Part shown: positions 33,323-41,708 of the stretch, piece after piece
How positions within the stretch are numbered: the stretch's first letter is position 1
Layout: the number at the start of each line of letters is the position of its first letter
Assembly: GCF_005144585.1 (NCBI RefSeq)
Contig: NZ_SSMQ01000023.1
Coordinates: 62,001-126,000 of the forward strand
From: Polyangium fumosum
GTDB taxonomy: Bacteria; Myxococcota_A; Polyangia; Polyangiales; Polyangiaceae
DNA length: 64,000 nt
Reading direction: 5' to 3'
Made by a program: the position numbers and the translations under genes
The notes under the pieces: generated by a model
Seen by the model: the letters and a program-made list of their open reading frames with translations, nothing else
Databases searched by the model: none
What the model was told of the DNA's origin: nothing

Positions 33323-35044
33323 ATGCACCACGCATCTCCACCGATCCCTCCCTTCGGGCCCGGGGCGCCCCGCGCGTCCGTATCCGAGGTCCTGGCCGCG
33401 TTCCTCGCGAGCCTCGGCGTGGAGGTCGCGTACGGTCTCGGCGGCGGCTCCATCGTCCCGTTCTGCCACGCGCTCGCGCGGAGCCGGGTGCGCGTCCTGC
33501 ACTGCCGCCACGAGTCCGGCGCGGCGTTCGCGGCGCTCGAGGAGAGCCTCGCCAAGGATCAGCCGACCGTGGTCTTCGCGACGGCCGGCCCTGGGATCAC
33601 GAATGCGATCACGGGGCTCGCCGCCGCTCGCATCGAGGGCGCGAAGGTCGTGCTCGTCTCCGGCGGCACCTCGCCCTCGCAGCGCGACCGCGGCGCCGCC
33701 CAGGAGACGACCGCGCGGACGCTCCCCGCGGGCCTGCTCTGCGACGGCCCTCTCTTCCACTACGCGACGACCCTGGAGCATCCCGCCCAGTTGCCGGTCA
33801 TCCTGCGACGATTGGCCGTCGGCGCGCAGGCCGTGGAGGGGTTCGTCGCGCACATCCATTTGCCGCTGAGCATGCAGTCGGCGATGTTCGAGGGCCCGGC
33901 CCTCGCCGAGACGAATGCGCTGCCCGGCCCGGCCCCGTCCGCCGAGGCCCTCGACGCCGTGGCGAAGATCCTCACGGAAGAGCCCTGCGCGTTATGGGTG
34001 GGTTATGGCGCGCGAAAATCCGTTCCGCTCGTCCGCGCCCTCGCCGAGCGGCGCTCGATGCTCGTGATGTGCTCGCCGCGCGCGAAGGGCATTTTCCCCG
34101 AGGATCACCCGCTCTCCATCGGGACCACGGGCGTCGGGAGCCATGCGCGCGTGGCGTCGTGCCTGAAGGCCGCGGGCATCCGCCGCACCCTCGTCCTCGG
34201 CACGCGCCTTTGGGAATGCACGTCGTTCTGGCGGCAGGATCTCGTGCCCCCGCGCGGCTTCCTTCACGTGGACGTCAATCCCGCGGTGTTCGGCGCGGCC
34301 TATCCCTCGGCGGAGACGCTTGGCGTGCAGGCCGAGATCGGCGCCTTTTTATCGGCATTGCTCCCGCGGCTGCCGGCGCGGGAAGGAGCGCCGCCCGCGC
34401 TGCCCCCCATGCCGAGGCCCGCGCCGCTGGATCCGCTCGCGGAAGGGGCGGTCCGGCCGCGATTCCTGTTCGAGGCGGTGCAACGCGTCGTGGTCGAATC
34501 CTCCGACGCGCCCGTGCTCACGGAGGCGGGCAGCGCATTCGTGTGGGGCAACCACGTGCTCCGGTTCCAGGAGCCGGGGCGCTATCGCTCGGGGCTCCAT
34601 TTCGGATCGATGGGCCACGCGACGACGGGCGTGCTCGGGGCCGCGCGCGCGCGGGGCAAGGCGGCGGTCGCGCTCGTGGGCGACGGCTCGATGCTCATGC
34701 TGGAGGAGGTGAGCACGGCCGTGCGGTACGGCATCCCGGCGATATGGGTGGTCTTGAACGATCGCCAATACGGCATCGTCGAGCACGGCATGCGCGCGTC
34801 GGGGTACGATCCGGTGGAGACGACGCTGCCCGATACGGATTTTTCACTGGTAGCAAGGGGGCTCGGGGCGCTCGGGGCGAGGGTCGAGCGGGAGGAGGAG
34901 CTCGAAGCGGCGCTCGGGGCAGCGCTCGCTGCGGGAAAACCCTTCGTGGTGGACGTCCGGGTGGACCCGGAGGAACGACCGCCCATCACGAGCCGTGTCC
35001 GAAGCCTGGAGGCGCAAACCGCCAAGGAGAGCTTTTCCCCATGA
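33323..35044 (+). CDS. Thiamine-pyrophosphate-dependent enzyme (acetolactate synthase-like)
   Basis: A 573-aa cytoplasmic enzyme with the three-domain architecture of the TPP decarboxylase/carboligase family. The N-terminal PYR domain has YGLGGGSIVPF and RHESGAAFAA, with the activating Glu64. A central domain follows, then a C-terminal PP domain with the TPP/Mg motif GDGSMLMLEE starting at residue 453 and the Asn at 479. VFATAGPGITNAITGLAAA is typical of acetolactate synthase and related lyases. The substrate is unknown; no regulatory subunit is nearby. The stop overlaps the ATG of the KASIII-like gene, so the two probably act on the same pathway. ATG 33323 is chosen from promoter spacing. 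Confidence 0.9.
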   Translation: MHHASPPIPPFGPGAPRASVSEVLAAFLASLGVEVAYGLGGGSIVPFCHALARSRVRVLHCRHESGAAFAALEESLAKDQPTVVFATAGPGITNAITGLAAARIEGAKVVLVSGGTSPSQRDRGAAQETTARTLPAGLLCDGPLFHYATTLEHPAQLPVILRRLAVGAQAVEGFVAHIHLPLSMQSAMFEGPALAETNALPGPAPSAEALDAVAKILTEEPCALWVGYGARKSVPLVRALAERRSMLVMCSPRAKGIFPEDHPLSIGTTGVGSHARVASCLKAAGIRRTLVLGTRLWECTSFWRQDLVPPRGFLHVDVNPAVFGAAYPSAETLGVQAEIGAFLSALLPRLPAREGAPPALPPMPRPAPLDPLAEGAVRPRFLFEAVQRVVVESSDAPVLTEAGSAFVWGNHVLRFQEPGRYRSGLHFGSMGHATTGVLGAARARGKAAVALVGDGSMLMLEEVSTAVRYGIPAIWVVLNDRQYGIVEHGMRASGYDPVETTLPDTDFSLVARGLGALGARVEREEELEAALGAALAAGKPFVVDVRVDPEERPPITSRVRSLEAQTAKESFSP

Positions 35045-36144
35045 CTACCTCCGCAGGGATGCGATCGCTCGCCATCACGTTCCCCGGTGGCCTGAAGACG
35101 AACGATTATTGGCGCCGCCATTATCCGCAGATGCTCGGCGCGGCCGTGGAGAAACGGAACGTGTGGGCGGCGCCCGAGGAGCCACGCGAGAATCCGGACG
35201 CGTTCGACGCCGAAATGGCGAAATACCTCGACGACCCGTTCCGCGGCGCCCGGGAGCGGCGCGTGCTCCTGCCGCACGAGAATGCGATGTCGCTCGAGAC
35301 ACGCGCCGCGACGATGGCCCTCGAGGCCGCTGGAATCGAGCGTGCGGAGGTGGATCTCGTGATCGCGTGCTCGCTCTTTCACGACGTGATGGGAATCGGC
35401 CACGCCACGTTCCTCGCCGGCGAGCTCGGCCTCCGCTCGGCTGCGTGGAACCTGGAGACCGCGTGCTCGGGCGCGTTCGCCCTCTTCGAGACCGCGTGCG
35501 CGCTCGTGCGCGCGGGGCAATACCGGAACGTGCTCGGCGTCGTCTCGTGCACGTATTCGCGATCGGTCGAGGAGCACGATACGATGTCGTGGTTCTCGGG
35601 CGACGGCGCCGGGGCGTTCGTGGTCTCGGAGGTGCCTGCGGGCGAAGGGCTCGTCGCCTCGGCGATGCTGCACAGCGCCGAGACGTGCAAGGCCTTCCTG
35701 CTCGACGTCGTCGACGATCCGAAGCGCGGCAAGCAGGTGGTCCGGCTCCGCTCGGATCGGAGCGCGAGCAAGGTCCTGCGCCAGGTCTCCGAGCCGTATC
35801 TCCGGAAGACGGCCGATATGGCCCTCGAAAAGGCGGGGCTCCGGATGTCGGACATCGACTGGCTCGTCGTGAACACCCCGACCGCGTGGTATGCCTCGTT
35901 TTGCGCGCGCGTCCTCGAATTCGATCGGGCGCGCACCATCGACACCTTTCCGCGTTATGCGAACTGCGGCCCTGCGCTGATGCCCGTGAACCTGTATACG
36001 GCCGCGGCCGAGCTGCCGATTCGGCGCGGGGATCTGGTCCTCCTGCACACCGTCGGCAGCGCGTCGAGCTCGGGCTCGGCCATCGTTCGCTGGGGCGATG
36101 TTGCGCTCGGCCCCTCGCCCGGTCTGCCCCTCGAGGTTTTGTAA
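35041..36144 (+). CDS. 3-oxoacyl-ACP synthase III-like protein with atypical triad
   Basis: A 367-aa thiolase-fold protein of the KASIII (FabH) type. The nucleophile region is NLETACSGAFALFETA (Cys142). The glycine-rich GDGAGAFVVSE and SSSGSAIVRWG close the fold. The expected His-containing motif (D-W-x-x-x-HQAN) reads DIDWLVVNTPT, so the His is replaced by Asn278; the downstream Asn (Asn308 in YANCGPALMP) is present. KASIII enzymes condense acyl-CoA with malonyl-ACP; homologues without decarboxylase activity act as acyltransferases. The substituted His makes malonyl decarboxylation doubtful. It is coupled to the TPP enzyme (ATGA). Confidence 0.85.
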   Translation: MTTSAGMRSLAITFPGGLKTNDYWRRHYPQMLGAAVEKRNVWAAPEEPRENPDAFDAEMAKYLDDPFRGARERRVLLPHENAMSLETRAATMALEAAGIERAEVDLVIACSLFHDVMGIGHATFLAGELGLRSAAWNLETACSGAFALFETACALVRAGQYRNVLGVVSCTYSRSVEEHDTMSWFSGDGAGAFVVSEVPAGEGLVASAMLHSAETCKAFLLDVVDDPKRGKQVVRLRSDRSASKVLRQVSEPYLRKTADMALEKAGLRMSDIDWLVVNTPTAWYASFCARVLEFDRARTIDTFPRYANCGPALMPVNLYTAAAELPIRRGDLVLLHTVGSASSSGSAIVRWGDVALGPSPGLPLEVL

Positions 36145-36221
36145 GGACCACCGACGAACCCCGGCGACGCGTCGTACGCGATCCTTTTCCGGGGCCGCGT
36201 CTCCTGCTAGCCTTCCGGGCC

Positions 36222-36695
36222 GTGGAGATCGTCTACGACCAACCTGCCGTCGCCATGGGGTGGCGTCCTCCCGTCCTCGTCGTGTTGTGGAAGCAGGCGC
36301 CGACGTTGCCGGCGGCCGTCCAGGTGAACGAGCGCGGGTCGAAAATCATGCAGGCGCACCCGGGCGGGAGCATCTTCATCGTGGTCACCAGCGCCGATCA
36401 TGGCGCGCCCGAGCGCTCCGCGGCGAACGCGCTCGGCCAGGCGACACGCGCGCTCGAGAAGCACATTTTGGCGCACGCGTTCATCATCGAGGGTCAGGGG
36501 CTCAAGGCGGGCGCGATCCGCGCGACCGTGAAGACGCTGCAGTCGCTCACGCGCGTGATTTTCCCGTGGACCATCGCGTCGACCACGGAAGAGGGCATCC
36601 TGTGGGTGGCCCGCAAGGCGAAGTTCCTCAGCGAGGAGGAAGCGCAGGTCATCCTCGCGGACGTCCAGGCCATGAAAGCGGCGGCGAAGGGCTGA
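36222..36695 (+). CDS. Small hypothetical (STAS/SpoIIAA-like?) protein
   Basis: A 157-aa soluble protein. The GTG at 36222 follows a TAGCCT box by eight bases; an internal ATG is a later alternative. Alternating strands and helices (VLVVLWKQ, GSIFIVVTSAD, HAFIIEGQGLKAGAIRATVKTL) resemble the STAS/SpoIIAA-like layout common in myxobacterial orphan proteins, but I cannot confirm it. It lies 77 bp behind the KASIII-like gene. Confidence 0.6.
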   Translation: MEIVYDQPAVAMGWRPPVLVVLWKQAPTLPAAVQVNERGSKIMQAHPGGSIFIVVTSADHGAPERSAANALGQATRALEKHILAHAFIIEGQGLKAGAIRATVKTLQSLTRVIFPWTIASTTEEGILWVARKAKFLSEEEAQVILADVQAMKAAAKG

Positions 36696-36704
36696 ACGAG
36701 GCGG

Positions 36705-36722
36705 GCGTCGAAACGTCGACGC
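36705..36722. terminator. Hairpin between convergent genes
   Basis: GCGTCGA-aacg-TCGACGC forms a 7-bp stem in the 36-bp gap between the STAS-like gene and the duplicated oxidase-like gene. Confidence 0.4.
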
Positions 36723-36731
36723 TTTGCAGCC

Positions 36732-38276
36732 TCAGGCCGCGCCGCGCTCGCTCGGAATGCCGAGCTTGTTCGAGCGCGCGGCGTCGAGCGAAATCGTGAG
36801 ATGCTCCTCCAGCGCGTCGAAGATGGTATCGACCATGCCAATGGCCACGTCGCGCTCGGCCGTCGTGATGCGCTCGCTCGTGATGAACGCGCTTCGCGGC
36901 AGGCGCTCGCCGCGCGCGCCATGCGCCACGTCGTGCCGATCGCAGAGGTAATCGAGCCGGATTCCGTGCTCTTTCTCCACGACCTCCGCGAGCCGCTTCA
37001 CGTTCTCGAAGAACGCGTGCCCGCTCGCCTCCAGGGCCGCGACGAACCAGAACAGCATCGCCGGATCCCGGTGGCCCATGGCGAGCTTCGCGAACGTCGC
37101 GAGGTTTTTCCGGTGCGTCTCGACCTGCGGATCGAGGAACAGGAACTTCAACGTGTCCTTCGCCTTCCACCCGAGGACCTCGTCCATTCCGAGGGCCTGC
37201 CAGTCGTTCAGGAAGAGCGCGCTGTGCGTCTCCAGGTCGTCACACCATTCATTGATGCGCCGCTCCTTCGGCGTCCGGGGCTCGGGATAACGGACCGCGT
37301 ATCGGTTGAGATCGCGGTAGCCCATGATGTCGGGCACCCATAGCGGGAGCAGCCGCATGAGCTTTTCCCGCGGGGAGACGCTCGTCTCCTCACGCAGCCA
37401 CGCATAAAAAGGATGCCGCGCCGCCTGCGCCTTTCGCTCCTCGATGACGCGAAGGACATCTTCGTGATAAAGCGCCATGGGCTGCTCGAGCTCGACCTCG
37501 TACGAAGGCCGCTCCCTCGGCACGGACGCCGCGCGGGGCGTGATCTCCTCGGCGCGGGGTCGTTTCGGGAGCACGCCCGGCTCCATGAAGGTGCGCCCGT
37601 AGTCCAGGAAGCAATCGTGGACCTGCTCGAAGAGGTCGAACATGCGGTTCGACAGGCGCATCGCCAGCGGCCGTTGCTGCTCGTCGAGGACCTCGTCGTC
37701 GAAGACGCCTTTGGATCCCCAGACGAACCCCGGCTCCCGGTCGAGGTGGTGATTGCCGTAGTAGATGTACCGGAGCCCCGTCTTCGCCTCGATCTCGCTC
37801 GTGACCTTCGCCATGTGATGAAAAAACGCGTTCCCCGCGGCCTCGCCGGCCTCGGAGTGCGTGAAGCGGACGAGCGGATCCCCCGCGTCCTCGACGTCGA
37901 GCCGACCGAACTCCAGCACGAAATACCGGAATCGCTCGTTCTCCTTCGACAGGAAGAGCCACCAGAGCATATCGCTCGCGCGAAAGCCGAGGCGCTCGTC
38001 GAGCTTCATCTTGCTCCAGTCCTCCAGGAAGAGCCGCGAGTGGGTCTCGTCCTCGCGCGTGCCGCCGTTCAGCGCCTCCTCGAAGCGGTTTCGCGGCTTC
38101 GGGAAGCGGATGAAATACCGGCTCGCGTCGCGGAAGTTCATCACGAACACGGTCATGATGGGCGCGATCAGGACCTTGTCCTCGAGCGGCACCGCGTCGG
38201 AATGCAGCCAATCGAAGAACGGGTGCGACAGGATGCGCTCCCACCGCGCCGCCTTGAGCTTCATGAACTCCTTCAT
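36732..38276 (-). CDS. Tandemly duplicated heme-oxygenase-like (iron-containing redox) protein
   Basis: A 514-aa protein made of two homologous halves (about 18-231 and 288-497). Each half opens with HPF-aromatic-x-WL. Each carries E-T-H-S-x-LFL-x-DW (E77/H79; E349/H351), E-A-x-G-x-AFF (E145; E416), a His cluster (GNHHLD at 175-179; DRHDVAH at 447-452) and a last helix with E/H (near 217-220; 490-492). This Glu/His distribution fits the heme-oxygenase-like diiron oxidase superfamily, whose members perform N-oxygenation or C-C cleavage. Both copies retain candidate ligands. GGAGG precedes the ATG. It faces the TPP/KASIII operon and has no closer partner. Confidence 0.7.
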   Translation of the reverse strand: MKEFMKLKAARWERILSHPFFDWLHSDAVPLEDKVLIAPIMTVFVMNFRDASRYFIRFPKPRNRFEEALNGGTREDETHSRLFLEDWSKMKLDERLGFRASDMLWWLFLSKENERFRYFVLEFGRLDVEDAGDPLVRFTHSEAGEAAGNAFFHHMAKVTSEIEAKTGLRYIYYGNHHLDREPGFVWGSKGVFDDEVLDEQQRPLAMRLSNRMFDLFEQVHDCFLDYGRTFMEPGVLPKRPRAEEITPRAASVPRERPSYEVELEQPMALYHEDVLRVIEERKAQAARHPFYAWLREETSVSPREKLMRLLPLWVPDIMGYRDLNRYAVRYPEPRTPKERRINEWCDDLETHSALFLNDWQALGMDEVLGWKAKDTLKFLFLDPQVETHRKNLATFAKLAMGHRDPAMLFWFVAALEASGHAFFENVKRLAEVVEKEHGIRLDYLCDRHDVAHGARGERLPRSAFITSERITTAERDVAIGMVDTIFDALEEHLTISLDAARSNKLGIPSERGAA

Positions 38277-38427
38277 TGTAGGCCTCCTTTGCCTTTGCCG
38301 TGGCTCCGATCGGGCGAGTCTATCACGAGCAGAAATCGAAGGAGGTCCCTCCCCGCGAAGCCGCCGTCGAAAGAGCCGGTCACAGGACGCATGTGCGCCG
38401 GCCCGCCTCGCGAAGCGTGATCTTCCC

Positions 38428-38457
38428 TTGCCTCGCGCCTCGCCTTCCGCCTATTCT
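38428..38457 (+). promoter_or_regulatory. Promoter of the acyltransferase gene
   Basis: TTGCCT (38428-38433), an 18-base spacer and TATTCT (38452-38457). A ~23-base leader with GGAG leads to GTG 38487. Confidence 0.45.
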
Positions 38458-38486
38458 CCCTCGCCCCCTCCGTCTGGAGAAACCCT

Positions 38487-39365
38487 GTGTCCTTGCTCAT
38501 CGATCCGGAGATCGCCGCCCGCGTCGACCGCCTCGAGCTGCCCTTCAACACCTACGGTGTCGATCCCTACGGCGCCTCGAAGCAGCACCTCGCTCGGCTG
38601 TTCACGGCCTTCCGGTTCTTCTACCGCCATTACTTCACCGTCGGCGTCGAGGGCATCGAGCACGTCCCCGCCCGCGGCCGCGCCATGCTCGTCGGCAACC
38701 ACTCGGGCGGCATCGCGATCGACGGCGCCATGGTGATCACGTCCTGCTTCTTCGAGCTCGAGCCCCCCCGGCTCGCCCAGGGCATGGCCGAGAAGTTCAT
38801 GGCCCAAACGCCGTTCATGGGGCTCCTCGCCACGCGCAGCGGGCAGCTCACCGGGCTCGTGGAGACGGCCGAGCACCTGCTGCACGACGATCGGCTGCTC
38901 ATGATCTTCCCCGAAGGCGCCCGTGGCACCGCCAAGCTTTATCCCGAGCGCAACACGCTCGTCCATTTCGGATCGGGCTTCATGCGCCTCGCCATGAAGA
39001 CGCGCACGCCCATCATTCCGTTCGGGTTCGTCGGCGGCGGCGAGGCCATTCCCACGATCGCGAATTCGTATGCCCTCGGAAAGCTCTTCGGCGCGCCCTA
39101 CGTCCCGATCACGCCCTGGGGCGTCGCGCTCCCGGCGCCCGTGCGGCTCGAGCTCACGTATTCGGCGCCCATGACATTCGAAGGGTCGGGGACCGAGGAG
39201 GACGAGGTCATCGAGGGCTACGTCGAGGAGGTGAAGCAGCGGATCGCCGGCCTCATCGAGGTGGGCCGGGAGAGGCGGCGCAAGGCGCTCGCCTGGTCGC
39301 GCGGGGCAGAGGACGAGGCCCGGATCGAGGGTGAGCCGGGCAGCACGAAAGAGGAGCAGCGATGA
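38487..39365 (+). CDS. 1-acyl-glycerol-3-phosphate acyltransferase (PlsC-like)
   Basis: A 292-aa protein; GTG start with TGGAG eight bases upstream. The PlsC acyltransferase blocks are present: [14 protein letters not shown], corresponding to block I but with a seven-residue His-to-Asp spacing instead of HX4D, and [12 protein letters not shown] (block III). [15 protein letters not shown] follows (block IV). These enzymes transfer acyl chains to lysophosphatidic acid or related lysolipids at the inner membrane. The variant HSGG block is typical of the 'lysophospholipid acyltransferase family' proteins of delta-proteobacteria. The stop overlaps the SDR gene (ATGA). Confidence 0.88.
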   Translation: MSLLIDPEIAARVDRLELPFNTYGVDPYGASKQHLARLFTAFRFFYRHYFTVGVEGIEHVPARGRAMLVGNHSGGIAIDGAMVITSCFFELEPPRLAQGMAEKFMAQTPFMGLLATRSGQLTGLVETAEHLLHDDRLLMIFPEGARGTAKLYPERNTLVHFGSGFMRLAMKTRTPIIPFGFVGGGEAIPTIANSYALGKLFGAPYVPITPWGVALPAPVRLELTYSAPMTFEGSGTEEDEVIEGYVEEVKQRIAGLIEVGRERRRKALAWSRGAEDEARIEGEPGSTKEEQR

Positions 39366-40288
39366 GGGTTCTCATTCCCGGCATCGGGGGCGTGCTCGGT
39401 CAGCGCGTCGCGCGCCGCCTGCTCGAGCAGGGGCACGAGGTCATCGGGATCGATCGCCGGCCGTGGCACGACGCGCCGCCCGGCATCGAGCTCCACAACG
39501 TGGATATCCGCAAGCGCGCGGCCGAGGACGTCTTCCGCAAGAGGCGGCCCCAGGCGGTCATTCACATGGCCACCGTCACGCACCTCGTGGAGAAGACCGC
39601 GGAGCGCTACAAGATCAACCTCGGCGGCACGCGCGCCGTCTTCGAGCATTGCCGCGATTGGGGTGTCGAGCACGCGATCTTCGTCGGGCGACACACCTAT
39701 TATGGCGCGGCCGCCGATTCGCCGCTGTACCACAAGGAAGAGGACCCGCCGATGGCGGTGACCACCTTCCCGGAGCTGTCGGACCTCGTCGCGGCCGATC
39801 TGTATGCGTGCACGGCGCTCTGGCGGCTGCCCAATCTGTGCACGACGGTCCTGCGCATGGCGTACACGCTCGGGCCCACGGGGCACGGCACGCTCGCCAC
39901 GTTCCTGCGCGGGCGGCACGTGCCCATGGTCCTCGGATTCGATCCGCTCTTTCATTTCATGCACGAGGAGGACGTGACGACGGCGATCTGCCTCGCGCTC
40001 GAAAAGCGGGTGCAGGGCGTCTACAACGTCGCCGGGCCGCAGCCGGTGCCGCTCTCCGTGGTCGTTCGCGGGACGGGGCGATCGCCCATTCCGCTCCCCG
40101 AAATCGCGTTCCGCGCGGCGCTCGGCCGCTTCGGCCTGCCGCGGCTGCCGCCGGGCGCGCTCGCGCACATCAAATACCCGGTCGTGGTCGACAGCGAGGC
40201 ATTTCGCGCGGCCACGGGCTTCGTCCACCAGGTGGACGAGGTCCGGGCGATGCAAGAATTTCGGGACGCGTTCCCCGTGCGGGGATAA
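39362..40288 (+). CDS. NAD-dependent epimerase/dehydratase-like (extended SDR)
   Basis: A 308-aa Rossmann protein: [21 protein letters not shown] contains the GxxGxxG nucleotide-binding loop, IDRRPW carries the Asp for NAD ribose, and VIHMATVTH is the SDR strand-4 motif. The catalytic Tyr-x3-Lys of extended SDRs is not evident where expected; the region reads [25 protein letters not shown] and YNVAGP are otherwise typical. It may bind NAD(P) without classical SDR chemistry. It is translationally coupled to the PlsC-like acyltransferase, pointing to lipid or glycolipid metabolism (inference). Confidence 0.82.
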   Translation: MRVLIPGIGGVLGQRVARRLLEQGHEVIGIDRRPWHDAPPGIELHNVDIRKRAAEDVFRKRRPQAVIHMATVTHLVEKTAERYKINLGGTRAVFEHCRDWGVEHAIFVGRHTYYGAAADSPLYHKEEDPPMAVTTFPELSDLVAADLYACTALWRLPNLCTTVLRMAYTLGPTGHGTLATFLRGRHVPMVLGFDPLFHFMHEEDVTTAICLALEKRVQGVYNVAGPQPVPLSVVVRGTGRSPIPLPEIAFRAALGRFGLPRLPPGALAHIKYPVVVDSEAFRAATGFVHQVDEVRAMQEFRDAFPVRG

Positions 40289-40294
40289 CCGCGA

Positions 40295-40323
40295 GGGCGC
40301 GCCCCTTCCTCGGGAGCGCGCCC
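40295..40323. terminator. Terminator-like hairpin
   Basis: GGGCGCGC and GCGCGCCC pair over a 13-base loop in the 49-bp gap between convergent genes. Confidence 0.5.
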
Positions 40324-40337
40324 TGCCCAAAGACGCT

Positions 40338-41030
40338 CTACTGGCAAGCGCCGCGGAGGCACTTGCCGCTCAGGCATTCGATGCCCTTCGTGCACGTCTG
40401 GCTGGCGACGCTCTTGCACGCGCCCTTGCCGTCGCAGACGGAGGTGCCGCCGCCACACGCCTGGGCCTCGTGGGTCTCGTTCTCCGGGACGTAGGCGCAG
40501 ATGCCCACGGCGCCTTCGAGGTCGCAGCGGACGCACGCGGCGCCACACGCCTCGTTGCAGCACACGCCGCCCGTGCAGTAGCCGGTCGCGCAATCGCCGG
40601 CCGCCCCGCAGGCGAGGCCCTGGGTGCACGGGCCGCAGGAGCCGCCACAATCGACGTCGGTCTCGAGGCCGTTGCGGAGGCCGTCGCTGCAGCTCACGCA
40701 CGCGCCCATGACGCAGGATTGCCCGGCGGCCGCGTCGCATTGCGGGCCGCACGTGCTGCGCGCGCCCGGGAGCGGCTCCTGGCATACCCAGCAGGGCTCG
40801 ACCGCGCACGCCGCGTCGCAGCCGTCGCCCGGCGCGGTGTTGCCGTCGTCGCATGCCTCCTTGTCGTGGCGAACGCCGTCCCCGCAGCGCGACGCGAGCG
40901 CGCTGGCGCCCAGATCGGGCCCGGACGGCACGACATCCTCGAGGTATTCGCCCTCGACCACGCAGCCGTAGCCGATAAGTGCGCAAGCCACGATCCACAA
41001 GCAGTCCCGTCCAACGTGTTTACGCGCCAT
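40338..41030 (-). CDS. DUF4215 Cys-rich lipoprotein
   Basis: A 230-aa secreted protein. LWIVACALIGYGC is the lipoprotein signal. A Myxococcus-type Cys-rich repeat follows (CGDGVRHDKEACDDGNTAPGDGC), then further disulfide-rich segments (CSDGLRNGLETDVDCGGSCGPC, CATGYCTGGVCC, CLSGKCLRGAC). About 36 Cys suggest a heavily disulfide-bonded extracellular module. A TACGAT box four bases before ATG 41030 suggests a leaderless or very short leader. No enzymatic function is visible. Confidence 0.82.
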   Translation of the reverse strand: MARKHVGRDCLWIVACALIGYGCVVEGEYLEDVVPSGPDLGASALASRCGDGVRHDKEACDDGNTAPGDGCDAACAVEPCWVCQEPLPGARSTCGPQCDAAAGQSCVMGACVSCSDGLRNGLETDVDCGGSCGPCTQGLACGAAGDCATGYCTGGVCCNEACGAACVRCDLEGAVGICAYVPENETHEAQACGGGTSVCDGKGACKSVASQTCTKGIECLSGKCLRGACQ

Positions 41031-41074
41031 GACGATCGTACCCCCCAAAAGTCAGAACCGGATGTACGCCTCGG

Positions 41075-41578
41075 TCAGAAGAGGACCTGGACGCCGAGGA
41101 GCCCGCCTTGGAAGCGCACGATCGCCTGCGGGACGATTTCTTTTTTCTTCGCGGTCCTCACGTCGTCCTCGATTTGAATGGCATACAGGGCCGTCCCCAG
41201 GCCGGCGACGCCGGCGCCGACGAACGACAGGATCGAGGCGTTCGCGAGGAACGCCATGTCGCGCTGCATGTCATTGAAACCGCCGGGACAGCTCCGGCAG
41301 GGATCGGCCCGCAGCCGCTCGCTCTCGGCGTCGAGCGTCGCCGCCGCGGCGCCGAGCCCAATGCCGATCGAGGCGAAGAGCACGGTCGCCGCCACGCCGC
41401 CTTCGACCACCTCCTCCGCGCCCCGATCGGGCGTGATGGGCGGCGGGACCGTGACCTCCCAGGGCTCGCGGCAGAGGCCGGTTGCCGATTGGAAGAGCCC
41501 GCCCGAGAGGACCAAGAGCGATAGAATGCCCCGCACGACCACGCGCGAAGAACCCCTCGCGTTCTCACGAGAATGCAT
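41075..41578 (-). CDS. Hypothetical exported membrane protein
   Basis: A 167-aa protein. Residues 15-35 form a signal peptide or anchor, and two further Gly/Ala-rich hydrophobic segments (GGVAATVLFASIGIGLGAAA and SILSFVGAGVAGLGTALYA) flank a short loop with CRSC. The ATG at 41578 is the last start before the hydrophobic N-terminus. Family not recognised. It lies 44 bp upstream of the DUF4215 lipoprotein gene on the same strand. Confidence 0.65.
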   Translation of the reverse strand: MHSRENARGSSRVVVRGILSLLVLSGGLFQSATGLCREPWEVTVPPPITPDRGAEEVVEGGVAATVLFASIGIGLGAAAATLDAESERLRADPCRSCPGGFNDMQRDMAFLANASILSFVGAGVAGLGTALYAIQIEDDVRTAKKKEIVPQAIVRFQGGLLGVQVLF

Positions 41579-41708
41579 CGTTCCCCCCATATCAATGCAA
41601 TCTCTAGCACCCGCGTGGGACTCGTACGAGCAAATGCGTGCGGCGCGGCGCGCTCGCGCGGCCTACGTCCGCGCACCCGCCGATTCCAATGCCGAGAACA
41701 ATGAAAAA

